Positions 35,613-44,349 of a DNA stretch of 64,000 nucleotides are shown here, one piece after another. The DNA comes from JAEVLT01 sp050496765 (GTDB lineage: Bacteria; Bacillota; Bacilli; Bacillales; Cytobacillaceae), in contig NZ_JBNWEO010000014.1 of NCBI RefSeq assembly GCF_050496765.1, forward strand, positions 1-64,000. Reading direction: 5' to 3'. How positions within the stretch are numbered: the stretch's first letter is position 1; every line of letters begins with the position of its first letter. Both the position numbers and the translations under genes were made by a program. The notes under the pieces are model-generated. The model searched no databases and was not told the DNA's origin. It saw only the letters and a program-made list of their open reading frames with translations.

Positions 35613-36559
35613 CGGAACACCTCCCGGAATTTACTTACTTCAAATGTACGTGTAAACACAAAAACAATGACCAAGGTTGTTAGTAATAAAACGTATGAAA
35701 GTGCAGAGCCAAAAGTCCAGTGCAATAAATTCGTAATCTGATCATAGGCTACCACCGGCATGACCGGTACATTGGCACCACCCATTAGAGCCGGGGTTAC
35801 ATAGGCGCTCATCGAAAGGCTAAACACAAGCACACAACCTGAGATTACCCCTGGCAGACTGAGTGGAAGGGTGATCGAGTAAAAATTGCGAAGCGGACTG
35901 GCTCCGAGGATGGCGCTTGCTTTTTCCAAAGATGGGTCAATAGTGTATAAACTGGTTGCAATCGCCAAAACCATAAATGGCAAATACGCGTTTGAAAGCC
36001 CTATGACTACACCAAGTTCAGAAAACAGCAATTTCAACGGCGTTTTTATGATTCCAACGGAGAGCAATAAATGATTGATTGTTCCGTTCGGCAAAAGCAA
36101 GAGATACCAGCCAAAATTGCGAACAACAATACTGATTAATAACGGTGATGTAACCAATAAAGCTATATAGCCTCGTACTTTTGGGGAACTCTTTGCCATC
36201 GTAAGGGCGACAGGATAGGCAAGTATAAGAGAAACCAAGACTGTGTATAAACTGATTTTGACGGTTAGCCATAGAGACGATAAATAATATCGATCTGTAA
36301 AAAATTGCGCATAATTTTTCAGGCTGAATACTGCCTGTGAACCATTTAGCTGATCGGTATTGATAAAGCTTAAATAAAGAATGTAGAGCATCGGAACAAT
36401 AAAAAATCCAAAAATAAAGAGGAGAATGGGCAAAAGCAGAAGCAGTCCCCTGCCCCATTTTCTCCCCCTTTTCCTTGTTACCTTAGGTTCTGGTAAAACG
36501 GATGCATTTCCCGTGGTCAACTTTATTTCTTGATCATCATCAAATCGGACGGATTCCAT
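35609..36559 (-). CDS. ABC transporter permease (PotB-like)
   Basis: A 316-residue permease. The ATG at 36559 has GAGGTG eight bases upstream, inside the end of the ATPase gene; the frame opens at 36706, but that extension is only shadow. A charged N-terminus and RKRGRKWGRG precede six helices; the EAA loop is ASAILGASPLRNFYSITLP. It pairs with the PotC-like subunit. Confidence 0.9.
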   Translation of the reverse strand: MESVRFDDDQEIKLTTGNASVLPEPKVTRKRGRKWGRGLLLLLPILLFIFGFFIVPMLYILYLSFINTDQLNGSQAVFSLKNYAQFFTDRYYLSSLWLTVKISLYTVLVSLILAYPVALTMAKSSPKVRGYIALLVTSPLLISIVVRNFGWYLLLLPNGTINHLLLSVGIIKTPLKLLFSELGVVIGLSNAYLPFMVLAIATSLYTIDPSLEKASAILGASPLRNFYSITLPLSLPGVISGCVLVFSLSMSAYVTPALMGGANVPVMPVVAYDQITNLLHWTFGSALSYVLLLTTLVIVFVFTRTFEVSKFREVFR

Positions 36560-37620
36560 CCAACCAACACCTCGCTTCCCGGACACCAGTTTGCATCGTA
36601 TTGCGGTGTCAAAATTTGAATTGATTGATTTAACAACTGAACTTCTACTTCCCATGTTGTCCCTAAATAGTTCAACTGCGAGATTTTCGCCTTGTGAAGA
36701 TCCCATAAAGGTTCAGGTTCTTCATCCGTTGAAAAAATCCGTACTTTTTCCGGACGTATATACAACTTCACAATCTCGCCTATTTTGCAATCAGAACATC
36801 CACCCATAACATTGCCTCTATCTACATAGGTAATCCCATCATTCATTTCCACTGTAACTTTACGTTGATCAACAGCGGCAACTTTGCCTTCAAAGGAATT
36901 GGATTTGCCGATAAACTGAAAGACGAACTCTGTCTCTGGATGTTTATAAATCGATGTTGGTGTGCTGATTTGCTCGATTTTTCCTTGATTCATGACAACA
37001 ACACGATCAGAAAGCGAAAGTGCTTCTTCCTGGTCATGGGTAACAAAGATCGTTGTTACACCAATTTCCTTTTGCAGCCGTTTGATTTCAGCGCGCAATT
37101 CATGACGCAATTTCGCATCCAAGTTGGAAAGCGGTTCATCTAGCAAAAGCAGTTCTGGTTCCACCACAAGCGCCCTGGCAATGGCAACACGCTGCCGCTG
37201 TCCGCCTGATAATTCACGGGGATATCTTTTTTCAAGTCCGGCCATTTTTACGAGCTCAAGTGCCCTGGCAATCCGCTTGTCTTTTTCCGGGTTTGCCACT
37301 TTGCGCAATTTCAGTCCAAAGTTCAAATTTTCATAGACAGTCATATGCGGGAATAGCGAATAAGTCTGAAAAACCATCCCAAGATCACGTTTGTAAGGAG
37401 GTATTTTCGTCACATTTCTTCCTTTAATATATACGGCGCCTTCATCTGCCTCAAGGAACCCGGCAATCAGATTTAAGGTAGTCGTTTTCCCGCAGCCAGA
37501 AGGACCAAGCAGGGTGAGCAATTCACCCTGTTTGACATCAAGATTTATTCCATTTAACACTACATTGGTTCCATATCGTTTATATGCGCCCTTAATTTCT
37601 ACATCATTGGCGATTTGCAT
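36523..37620 (-). CDS. ABC transporter ATPase (PotA-like)
   Basis: A 365-residue nucleotide-binding subunit. Walker A GPSGCGKTT, Q-loop VFQTYSLF, signature LSGGQRQRVAIARAL, Walker B LLLLDEPLSNLD, switch His in VTHDQEEAL, and a C-terminal TOBE domain (about 240-360). GGAGGG precedes the ATG. It powers the import complex of the operon. Confidence 0.92.
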   Translation of the reverse strand: MQIANDVEIKGAYKRYGTNVVLNGINLDVKQGELLTLLGPSGCGKTTTLNLIAGFLEADEGAVYIKGRNVTKIPPYKRDLGMVFQTYSLFPHMTVYENLNFGLKLRKVANPEKDKRIARALELVKMAGLEKRYPRELSGGQRQRVAIARALVVEPELLLLDEPLSNLDAKLRHELRAEIKRLQKEIGVTTIFVTHDQEEALSLSDRVVVMNQGKIEQISTPTSIYKHPETEFVFQFIGKSNSFEGKVAAVDQRKVTVEMNDGITYVDRGNVMGGCSDCKIGEIVKLYIRPEKVRIFSTDEEPEPLWDLHKAKISQLNYLGTTWEVEVQLLNQSIQILTPQYDANWCPGSEVLVGWNPSDLMMIKK

Positions 37621-37644
37621 AAATGGAATCCCTCCTTCAGTTCT

Positions 37645-38748
37645 CTATTTAACTAGCTTTCCAAGCTCAGGTGTTACTTCTTTTGACCATTTGTCGGACA
37701 TCTCAGCACGTATTGCAGCAAACTTGGCAAAATCCGGCTTAAAGGTTTTATCTGTGTCCTTTAATCCAATTGAATCTTCATATTTCTTGGCAATTTTCAT
37801 ACCTTTTGCAACCGGGTAGAAACCCTTGTCAGCAATCAATGCTTGTGCTTCTTTGCTGATAATGTAGTTGATAAACTTCGCTGCAGCTTCCTTGCGCGGA
37901 TCATTTTTGACGAGCGCAGCACTGAATGCTTGAAGCGGGACGCCCTCTTTTGGAACTGTCATTTTAAGCGGAACTCCCGATGCAGCAAGTTCAGCAATAG
38001 CGTAGCTGCCCATGACCGTAACATCAGCTGCACCTTGTTGAATGGCCGGCATCATTTGGGTAGAATTTTTATAAAAGGTGCTGGAATAACCCGCTAATTC
38101 TTTTGCTTTCTTTAATCCAGGAGCCATGTTGTCGATGCTGCCGCCGTTTGCAAGTGCGAGCGCATACAAAGTATTAAATCCCCAATCATTATTTATATCT
38201 GAAAATGCCGTTTTTCCTTTGTAATCAGGGCGAGCCAGATCATTCCAAGATTCAATTGGCTTAATCTGATTTTTCTTAAAGGTTTCTGTATTGTAAGCTG
38301 GTGCAATGACAAGACCAAAGACAGGCGCCGCTGCTTTATCAACAGCCACAAACCGAGGGTCAACATCCTTCATGTTCGCAATCGTCGTTTCATCAATCGG
38401 CTCTGTTAAGCCTTTGTCAAAGGCTCGTTGCACATCAACTGGCACGAAGAAGGCGACATCAATTTGTGGTGCATTTTTTTGCAATTCCACTTTTGATAAA
38501 ATCTCCCCGGAAAGCCCGGCAATAAAATTAACTTGGATCCCTGTTTTCTCTTTAAATTTTGGTGCGAGGACATCGCGGATCGTCTTTTCAATTACCCCGC
38601 CGTTTCCGGCAACGGTAATTTCTTTCACATCGCTGCCGCTTGCAGTATTTGCTTTTGCCGCCTCGCCCGGTTTTTTTGGAGTTGGATTGGCACAGGCCGC
38701 CAGTGCAAACAACATCATAATCGTGATCAAACTCATTATTTTTTTCAT
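37645..38748 (-). CDS. ABC transporter substrate-binding lipoprotein (PotD/iron-type)
   Basis: A 367-residue binding protein with a lipobox LAAC (Cys19) and a type II fold (EITVAGNGGVIEKTIRDVLAP; AFSDINNDWG). It belongs to the group that binds polyamines, Fe(III) or 2-carbon phosphonates/acids. It follows the TAXI protein by 18 bp. Its ligand is unresolved. Confidence 0.9.
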   Translation of the reverse strand: MKKIMSLITIMMLFALAACANPTPKKPGEAAKANTASGSDVKEITVAGNGGVIEKTIRDVLAPKFKEKTGIQVNFIAGLSGEILSKVELQKNAPQIDVAFFVPVDVQRAFDKGLTEPIDETTIANMKDVDPRFVAVDKAAAPVFGLVIAPAYNTETFKKNQIKPIESWNDLARPDYKGKTAFSDINNDWGFNTLYALALANGGSIDNMAPGLKKAKELAGYSSTFYKNSTQMMPAIQQGAADVTVMGSYAIAELAASGVPLKMTVPKEGVPLQAFSAALVKNDPRKEAAAKFINYIISKEAQALIADKGFYPVAKGMKIAKKYEDSIGLKDTDKTFKPDFAKFAAIRAEMSDKWSKEVTPELGKLVK

Positions 38749-38766
38749 TATTTGAAAAACCCCCTG

Positions 38767-39762
38767 TTATTCATTTTTCACCACTAAACCTTTCTCTTTA
38801 AAAAATTTTCTTGCTCCCGGATGAAATGGCAAAGGAATTCCTTTAACAGCTTCTGACATGGGCATGGTTTTAACAGCCGGATGTATTTGCTGCAATTCAT
38901 CGATATGTTCATAAAGCGTTTTCACAAGTTCATATCCTTCATTGGTGGAAAGCGTTTTATTGATAAGCAATACGTTTTTTACGGATAGAGTTGGAATGAT
39001 TTCCTGCTGTGCTGTGTATGTTTCTTGAGGTATTTGATTGTGTTCATAAAATCCGTATTTTTGCTGAAGACGATTAACAACTTGTTCGGAAATCGGCACA
39101 AAAGTAAGCGGTATTTGGTTTGAAAGAGACAAGATCTCCGGATTCGGAAGCCCTGATGAAAAAAAGGCCGCGTCAATTGTTCCGTTTACAAGGGCATCGG
39201 CAGACTGCGAGAAGGATAGATAGTGTTTTGCCATCGGGACATTTGTCAGGCCGGCAGCCTCTAATGTCCGTTCAGCCATAATTTTCGTTCCGCTTCCGCT
39301 TGTTCCAAGACTGACTCTTTTTCCTGCCAAATCGGCAATTGAATGAATGCCACTTTTTTTCGTTGCAATGACTTGCAGAAAATTGGCATATAGTCCTGTC
39401 AATGCTTGAAGATTTCTTTGCTCAATCTTATTGCCCATCTGCAAAACGTCCACCGTCGAGAAGCCGAGATCCGCCTTTTTTTCGCTAACCAGCTTCATAT
39501 TTTGAATGGAAGCATGGGTTACCTGAGTGCCACTTGCTGCCCCATCATACATTTCAAACAATTGAGCTAGTGCCTGCCCTAGCGGAAAATAAACGCCTGA
39601 CATATCACCGGTTGCAATAATCACCGTTCGCTCAAAACGAACGTTTTTTTGAATGGTCGTATTTGCAGGAGAAGAGATTTCCTGCCGGCTATTCGCAGCG
39701 TTACATCCATTCAAGGTCAAAGTGAAAAGAGCAGTTAGCGCGAATAGCAACTTGATTTTCAT
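38767..39762 (-). CDS. TAXI-family TRAP solute-binding lipoprotein
   Basis: A 331-residue binding protein of the TAXI (TRAP-associated extracytoplasmic immunogenic) group, with lipobox LNGC (Cys20), IATGDMSGVYFPLGQALA and VSLGTSGSGTKIMAERTLEAAG. TAXI proteins normally serve a fused TRAP permease, which is absent here. It is the first gene after the sigma-54 promoter, so it may act as a co-receptor or sensor partner. AGGAGG lies upstream. Confidence 0.88.
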   Translation of the reverse strand: MKIKLLFALTALFTLTLNGCNAANSRQEISSPANTTIQKNVRFERTVIIATGDMSGVYFPLGQALAQLFEMYDGAASGTQVTHASIQNMKLVSEKKADLGFSTVDVLQMGNKIEQRNLQALTGLYANFLQVIATKKSGIHSIADLAGKRVSLGTSGSGTKIMAERTLEAAGLTNVPMAKHYLSFSQSADALVNGTIDAAFFSSGLPNPEILSLSNQIPLTFVPISEQVVNRLQQKYGFYEHNQIPQETYTAQQEIIPTLSVKNVLLINKTLSTNEGYELVKTLYEHIDELQQIHPAVKTMPMSEAVKGIPLPFHPGARKFFKEKGLVVKNE

Positions 39763-39790
39763 TCTTGATCCTCCTTCCCTATCTTTTTTA

Positions 39791-39808
39791 ATGCAAGAAG
39801 TGTGCCAA
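39791..39808 (-). promoter_or_regulatory. sigma-54 promoter
   Basis: TTGGCACACTTCTTGCAT on the minus strand has the -24 TTGGCAC and -12 TTGCA blocks at the exact spacing. It lies 29 bp before the start of the TAXI gene. Confidence 0.9.
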
Positions 39809-39826
39809 ATTTCAAATTAAACACAA

Positions 39827-39840
39827 TGTATGCGTTTACA
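39827..39840. promoter_or_regulatory. cre-like CcpA site
   Basis: TGTATGCGTTTACA has one mismatch to TGWAANCGNTNWCA. It overlaps the inverted repeat next to it. Confidence 0.4.
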
Positions 39841-39851
39841 ATTTTGTGAAC
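39834..39851. promoter_or_regulatory. inverted repeat, likely NtrC-type activator site
   Basis: GTTCACAAAATTGTAAAC (minus strand), dyad GTTYACAA-NN-TTGTRAAC, about 35-60 bp upstream of the sigma-54 elements, where enhancer sites lie. Confidence 0.65.
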
Positions 39852-39863
39852 ATTTTTTCAAAC

Positions 39864-39915
39864 AAAGAATCGGCAATTTTTTCCCGGTGTTGCCGGCAAA
39901 AATTGCCGATTCTTT
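39864..39915 (-). terminator. terminator of the NtrC-type regulator gene
   Basis: Long stem with AAAGAATCGGCAATTTTT / AAAAATTGCCGATTCTTT directly after the stop at 39919. It insulates the regulator genes from the sigma-54 operon. Confidence 0.85.
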
Positions 39916-39918
39916 TTC

Positions 39919-41313
39919 TTATCTTTGCGCACTTTGAGGATTGATGGCATAAAGCTTAATTTTATCCCGTAAATTTCTTTCTGAAATTTGCAAGATCTCG
40001 GCCGTTTTTTGACGGTGGCCATTGCACTCTTCAAGTGTGGCCTGGATTATCACCTTTTCAACGTCCTTTAACGAGAGGCCGATGGGGATTTGCACGGATC
40101 GCTTTACCTCATCCGATTGTTTCAAATGTAAAAATTGAAGACTTTGCTCACGAACATTCTTCGGCAAGTCCTCCTCCGTTATTTCATCTTTCATTGAAAG
40201 TGCTACTGTGTATTCGATAATGTTGCCGAGTTCCCTAACATTTCCGGGGTAAAGGTATTCAAGCAGCAGACTTCGAGCATGTGGCGAAAAGGTTAAAGGG
40301 CTGCGACTCATAAGATGACAATATTTTTTCACAAAAAAATCGATTAACAGCGGCAAATCTTCTTTCCTTTCTCGAAGAGGTGGAACTGATATGGGTATGA
40401 CATTTAGGCGAAAATATAAATCTTCACGAAAAGTCCCTTCCAGCACCATTTGTTCGAGATTTTTGTTCGTTGCGCTCAATATTCGGACATCCAAAGCAAT
40501 TTTCGCATTTGATCCTAGCGGTGTGATTTCACGCTCCTGTAATACGCGCAACAGCTTTGCTTGGAGTGGAAGCGGCATTTCACTAATTTCATCCAAAAAT
40601 AATGTTCCGCCATTTGCTGCAGCCCATTTTCCAAGCTTACGCTGGGTTGCTCCAGTAAAAGCCCCTTTCTCATAACCAAATAATTCCGACTCAAGCAATG
40701 CTTCCGGAATGGCCGCGCAATTCACCACTTCAAACGGGCCATTTTTTCTTTTCCCGCTTGAATGGATGCTTCGCGCGACAAGCTCTTTGCCAGTCCCACT
40801 TTCACCCATGATCAAGACGCTTGAATCAATGTTCTTAATTCGCTCAATCATTGAAAAAACCCGCTGCATTGATTTGCTTCTTCCGATAAAGCTTTCAAAA
40901 CCCCTTCTTTGCTCCAACTCTTCATTTAGCGTTTCCAGCCTTGAAGATATGGAGCGGAATTCCATTGCCCGCATCATTAAGACATGGAGTTCATCAATAT
41001 TGATTGGTTTTTCAATATAATAGTAGGCTCCTCTTTTAATGGCCTCAATCGATGATTCAATTGAAGCATAGGCTGTCATAATAATGACAGTGACCGATGG
41101 CGAAATTCGTTTTATTTTTTGCAAAAGATCGAGGCCGCTTTTGCCTCCCAGTCTCAAATCAAGCAGGATCATATCAATGCTTCTCCGCTCAACGATGGTC
41201 AATGCCTCATCTGCGTCAGATGAAGTTGTGATTTGATAATCATCTTCGAGGGCAAATTGTAAGGATATGCAAATGGACTGTTCATCATCAATCACGAGAA
41301 CATGTGGTTTCAT
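39919..41313 (-). CDS. NtrC-type sigma-54-dependent response regulator
   Basis: A 464-residue activator: receiver (1-115) with IDDEQS, Asp in ILLDLRLGG, Thr in IMTAYA and Lys in YIEKP; AAA+ sigma-54 domain (about 135-365) with GESGTGKE, the loop GAFTGA that touches sigma-54, and GGTLFLDEISEM; Fis-type helix-turn-helix at the end (EECNGHRQKTAEILQISERNLRDK, given in part). The ATG at 41313 has GGGAGGG upstream; the frame opens at 41379. It probably binds the dyad ahead of the operon. Confidence 0.93.
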   Translation of the reverse strand: MKPHVLVIDDEQSICISLQFALEDDYQITTSSDADEALTIVERRSIDMILLDLRLGGKSGLDLLQKIKRISPSVTVIIMTAYASIESSIEAIKRGAYYYIEKPINIDELHVLMMRAMEFRSISSRLETLNEELEQRRGFESFIGRSKSMQRVFSMIERIKNIDSSVLIMGESGTGKELVARSIHSSGKRKNGPFEVVNCAAIPEALLESELFGYEKGAFTGATQRKLGKWAAANGGTLFLDEISEMPLPLQAKLLRVLQEREITPLGSNAKIALDVRILSATNKNLEQMVLEGTFREDLYFRLNVIPISVPPLRERKEDLPLLIDFFVKKYCHLMSRSPLTFSPHARSLLLEYLYPGNVRELGNIIEYTVALSMKDEITEEDLPKNVREQSLQFLHLKQSDEVKRSVQIPIGLSLKDVEKVIIQATLEECNGHRQKTAEILQISERNLRDKIKLYAINPQSAQR

Positions 41314-41314
41314 T

Positions 41315-43300
41315 CTAAACTTCCCTCCCTTTATACAAAGGTAAGAGAACCGTAAACGTGGTTCCAATCCCCGCTTCACTTTGAACCACTATTTCGCCGT
41401 TATTTTCCTTCACCAATTTATAAGATAAAGTAAGTCCCAATCCGACACCTCTTTCCTTGTTTGTGTAAAATGGTTCGAAGATTTTTTGCAGATGATCCTG
41501 GCTAATCCCTTTTCCAGAATCGCTTACAACCACTTTGCCTTCAAAATCGGTTTCTTTTTCTATCTTGACAAGTATTTTCTTGATCGGTTTCGTTTCCACC
41601 GCATCCATCGCATTGAGCAAAATATTCAACAGGACTTGACGAATTTGTTGTGGATCAAGAAAGAAGACGATGTTGTCATCTTTTTGTTCTTCAAACACGA
41701 TTTCTTTCTTTTGCATCGTTATTTTGAGAAAATTGAAAAAAGAAGTCAGTTCTGCAACAGAACATTTCTGTTTAATCGGCTGGCGCGGCCGGGCAAAATC
41801 AACGAGATCCGTTACGATCGTATTTAAGCGATTGACTTCTGCCGGCAAATGCTCAAGCAGCATCTCACGAAATTGCGGCCGATCATACTTGGCAGGCAGT
41901 AAATCAATGAATGTTTTAATGGAAGTCAATGGATTGCGGATCTCATGAGCGACACCGGCAACAAGCTGTCCAAGGGCATGCAGTTTTTCTTGAGTTATCA
42001 ACTTTTGTTCCAATTTCATTTTTTGCGTCACATCATTGGCCGAAAGGAGGTACCCTGTTTTTATTTCTTGAGAATCATAGAGTTCCAAAAACCGATAGTG
42101 AATGACTTTTTTGGTACCGTTTTCATTTGTTTCATAAATGTGTGGAACAAGGAGAGGTTCCTGTTCCGCCGGCTGCTTAAAATAATCCTCTAGTAATTGG
42201 TTTAAAAGCTGCGATGGATCACAGTCTCCATTCTCTTTGGGGTGTAAATTCAGAATTTCAATCGCACTTACATTACAGCTTGTCAGTCTATAATTTAAGT
42301 CAAAGGTAACAATTCCTGTATCGACATTGTTTAAAATTGATTCTTTAAAAGCGTTGCTATCAGCAATTTTCTGCTGTTGCCAAATCAGGCTTTTATTTAA
42401 ATGCCAAAGCTGGTTTGTTTGATGATAAACTGCCTTCTTTAGCCGCTGATTCCATATGTAAATAAATAATAGTATGGCCGCAACAGCAATCAGAATACCG
42501 GAAAGTATGCGGATAAATTGTTCAAGGCGGATGACTTCGGCATTCTGTTCTGGCATAATCCAGCGGTCAACCAACGAGTTAAGTTCTCCTTTTGCCTTTA
42601 AATTGGTCAGCGTTTTATTGATGACGTTGAGAAACGTTCCATCACCTTCACGGACAGCAATTGCATAGTCGGCTGGTTCAATCACTTCTTCTAAAATAGT
42701 AAATTCTTTTTCCTTGTCTAGCCGTTTTAAAAAATAAGAAGACGTCCATTTGTTGCCGATAAAGGCATCTGCCCGTCCCTCGATTAACGTGAGCAAGCCT
42801 GAATATTGATTAGTAGCAAATGTTAAATTGGTGTTACGCATATTGAGCAAGTCTGCCACAATCGTTGTGCGATTTTCAAGGACAACATGTTTGTTGCGAA
42901 GGTCGGTTATTTTTTGAATCGAATTTTTGGATTGACTTGGTATGATGATGGAGTAGGACATTGTAAAATAAGGTACCGAAAAATCAAATTGCCTGTCTCT
43001 CTCTGTACTGTAGGTGATACCGCCAATGGCATCAACCGTTCCATTATGTAAAGCTTTTTCTGCCTCCCTTTCTGTCATCGGTAAAAACGTGAAATGCAAG
43101 GCATTTTCCCGAGCAATTTTACGCATCAGTTCCACACTGAACCCGGATAATTTTCCTTTTTCGTCGATAAAAGAAAAAGGAGGAAGTGACCTATTAATCG
43201 CAATCTTGTACATCTTTTTTTCGGCCATTGCCCTCGGGACAAAAAGGCTGAATCCTATACTAGCGATGAGAGCGAAAACAAACATTATTTTTATCGGCAT
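41315..43300 (-). CDS. sensor histidine kinase with periplasmic-binding-type sensor domain
   Basis: A 661-residue kinase. Signal peptide, then a family 3 solute-binding domain (about 30-255; YKIAINRSLPPFSF, GGITYSTERDRQFDFS), a membrane segment (about 262-282), a PAS domain (about 310-420), HisKA with GVAHEIRNPLTS (His near 450), and HATPase_c with NILLNAMDAVE, DSGKGIS and GVGLGLTLS. The sensor may bind the organic acid directly. It ends one base before the regulator start. Confidence 0.92.
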   Translation of the reverse strand: MPIKIMFVFALIASIGFSLFVPRAMAEKKMYKIAINRSLPPFSFIDEKGKLSGFSVELMRKIARENALHFTFLPMTEREAEKALHNGTVDAIGGITYSTERDRQFDFSVPYFTMSYSIIIPSQSKNSIQKITDLRNKHVVLENRTTIVADLLNMRNTNLTFATNQYSGLLTLIEGRADAFIGNKWTSSYFLKRLDKEKEFTILEEVIEPADYAIAVREGDGTFLNVINKTLTNLKAKGELNSLVDRWIMPEQNAEVIRLEQFIRILSGILIAVAAILLFIYIWNQRLKKAVYHQTNQLWHLNKSLIWQQQKIADSNAFKESILNNVDTGIVTFDLNYRLTSCNVSAIEILNLHPKENGDCDPSQLLNQLLEDYFKQPAEQEPLLVPHIYETNENGTKKVIHYRFLELYDSQEIKTGYLLSANDVTQKMKLEQKLITQEKLHALGQLVAGVAHEIRNPLTSIKTFIDLLPAKYDRPQFREMLLEHLPAEVNRLNTIVTDLVDFARPRQPIKQKCSVAELTSFFNFLKITMQKKEIVFEEQKDDNIVFFLDPQQIRQVLLNILLNAMDAVETKPIKKILVKIEKETDFEGKVVVSDSGKGISQDHLQKIFEPFYTNKERGVGLGLTLSYKLVKENNGEIVVQSEAGIGTTFTVLLPLYKGREV

Positions 43301-43413
43301 TTTTTTGATCCATAGTCCTCCCCTCTGCTTCCATGCATTTTATTTTATTATAACCCATAGATTGAATAATTTGAATTTTCATTAACTAAAAGACAATTCT
43401 GACAATATAATAA

Positions 43414-43437
43414 ATGCAGCTGATCATTCAGCTGCAT
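43414..43437 (-). terminator. terminator of mtnD
   Basis: Perfect ATGCAGCTGA / TCAGCTGCAT stem with TTTATTATA after it on the minus strand. Confidence 0.8.
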
Positions 43438-43478
43438 GGGCAAGTATTTAAGTATGAGCATCAACTATAAATGTACGT

Positions 43479-44012
43479 TTATGCTTGAAATTGCTCTTTT
43501 TCATAGATTGGTACCCATCCGGCAGTAGTAACAAAGATTCGGATGGCAACCACTTGACGGTCTTCTTGAAGGGTGAAATAGTGACGGACATTTTCCGGAA
43601 CAGAAATGAGATCACCAGGATTTAATTCGACATCAAACCATGTTCCATTCTCCCCTTCAATCGCAAAAATACCGTGCCCGCTGACAATAAAGCGAACTTC
43701 ATCATCGGAATGATGGTGCTCACGCTTAAAATTGACAAGAAGTTCATCCAGATTCGGGGTTGCTTCCGTTAAAGAAATGACATCTTGTGCTTTGTAGCCG
43801 CGGCGGGCAGAAATATCGGAAATTTCTGATCCGAAAGTTTCTAAAATTTGTTCCTTTTCTTCATCAGATAACAAATATTTCTCTTTTAGTTCTTCTGGCA
43901 GTTTGGTGATGTCCCATTTTTCAAAAATAACCCCTTGCGAATTTAAAAATGCTTCAACTTCAGTTTCTTTTTCAATTCTCTCATTTGTTGCGTGAAAACG
44001 AATTTGTGCCAT
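43479..44012 (-). CDS. mtnD: acireductone dioxygenase MtnD
   Basis: A 177-residue cupin. With Fe2+ it splits the acireductone of methionine salvage with O2 to formate and the keto acid of methionine. Metal ligands are in HHHSDDEVRFIVSGHG and in NVRHYF. GGAGG precedes the ATG. It is 337 bp from mtnB rather than directly coupled as in the usual Bacillus operon, with repeats in the gap. Confidence 0.93.
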   Translation of the reverse strand: MAQIRFHATNERIEKETEVEAFLNSQGVIFEKWDITKLPEELKEKYLLSDEEKEQILETFGSEISDISARRGYKAQDVISLTEATPNLDELLVNFKREHHHSDDEVRFIVSGHGIFAIEGENGTWFDVELNPGDLISVPENVRHYFTLQEDRQVVAIRIFVTTAGWVPIYEKEQFQA

Positions 44013-44143
44013 TTTGCTAGCCTCCTATAATTTATTAGCGGTTAATGATCGCTGTACGAATAACGAATAAGTTTTTTGCCTTGCATATGTCAAAATGATT
44101 ATTCTTTTAAATGCACTTTTGCTTCTTTTAAATATTGATAACC

Positions 44144-44295
44144 TTTCTCAGTGACCCATTACGGCTTTTTTTCGCTCTGACGGGTCTTGACAGCCTCTCT
44201 CGGTGACGTGCTCCCTCGCTTTTTGACCACCATACGTCATGACCTCTCTTCTCATGACACGTCAACTGTATTTTTGACCCACCAAGCGTCATGGA
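44144..44295. repeat. degenerate 51-bp tandem repeat, three copies
   Basis: The motif GTGAC at 44151, 44203 and (as ATGAC) 44254, and TTTTTGAC at 44220 and 44271, recur with a period of about 51-52 bp. Units end with CGTCATG. Each has opposed TGAC/GTCA elements and could fold. It fills most of the mtnD-mtnB gap. A solitary related copy may lie near 23.94 kb. Confidence 0.55.
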
Positions 44296-44349
44296 GGCTC
44301 TTTTAAAAAACGATTTTCCAAATTAAGCTTAACATAGTCGGTTTCCAGC

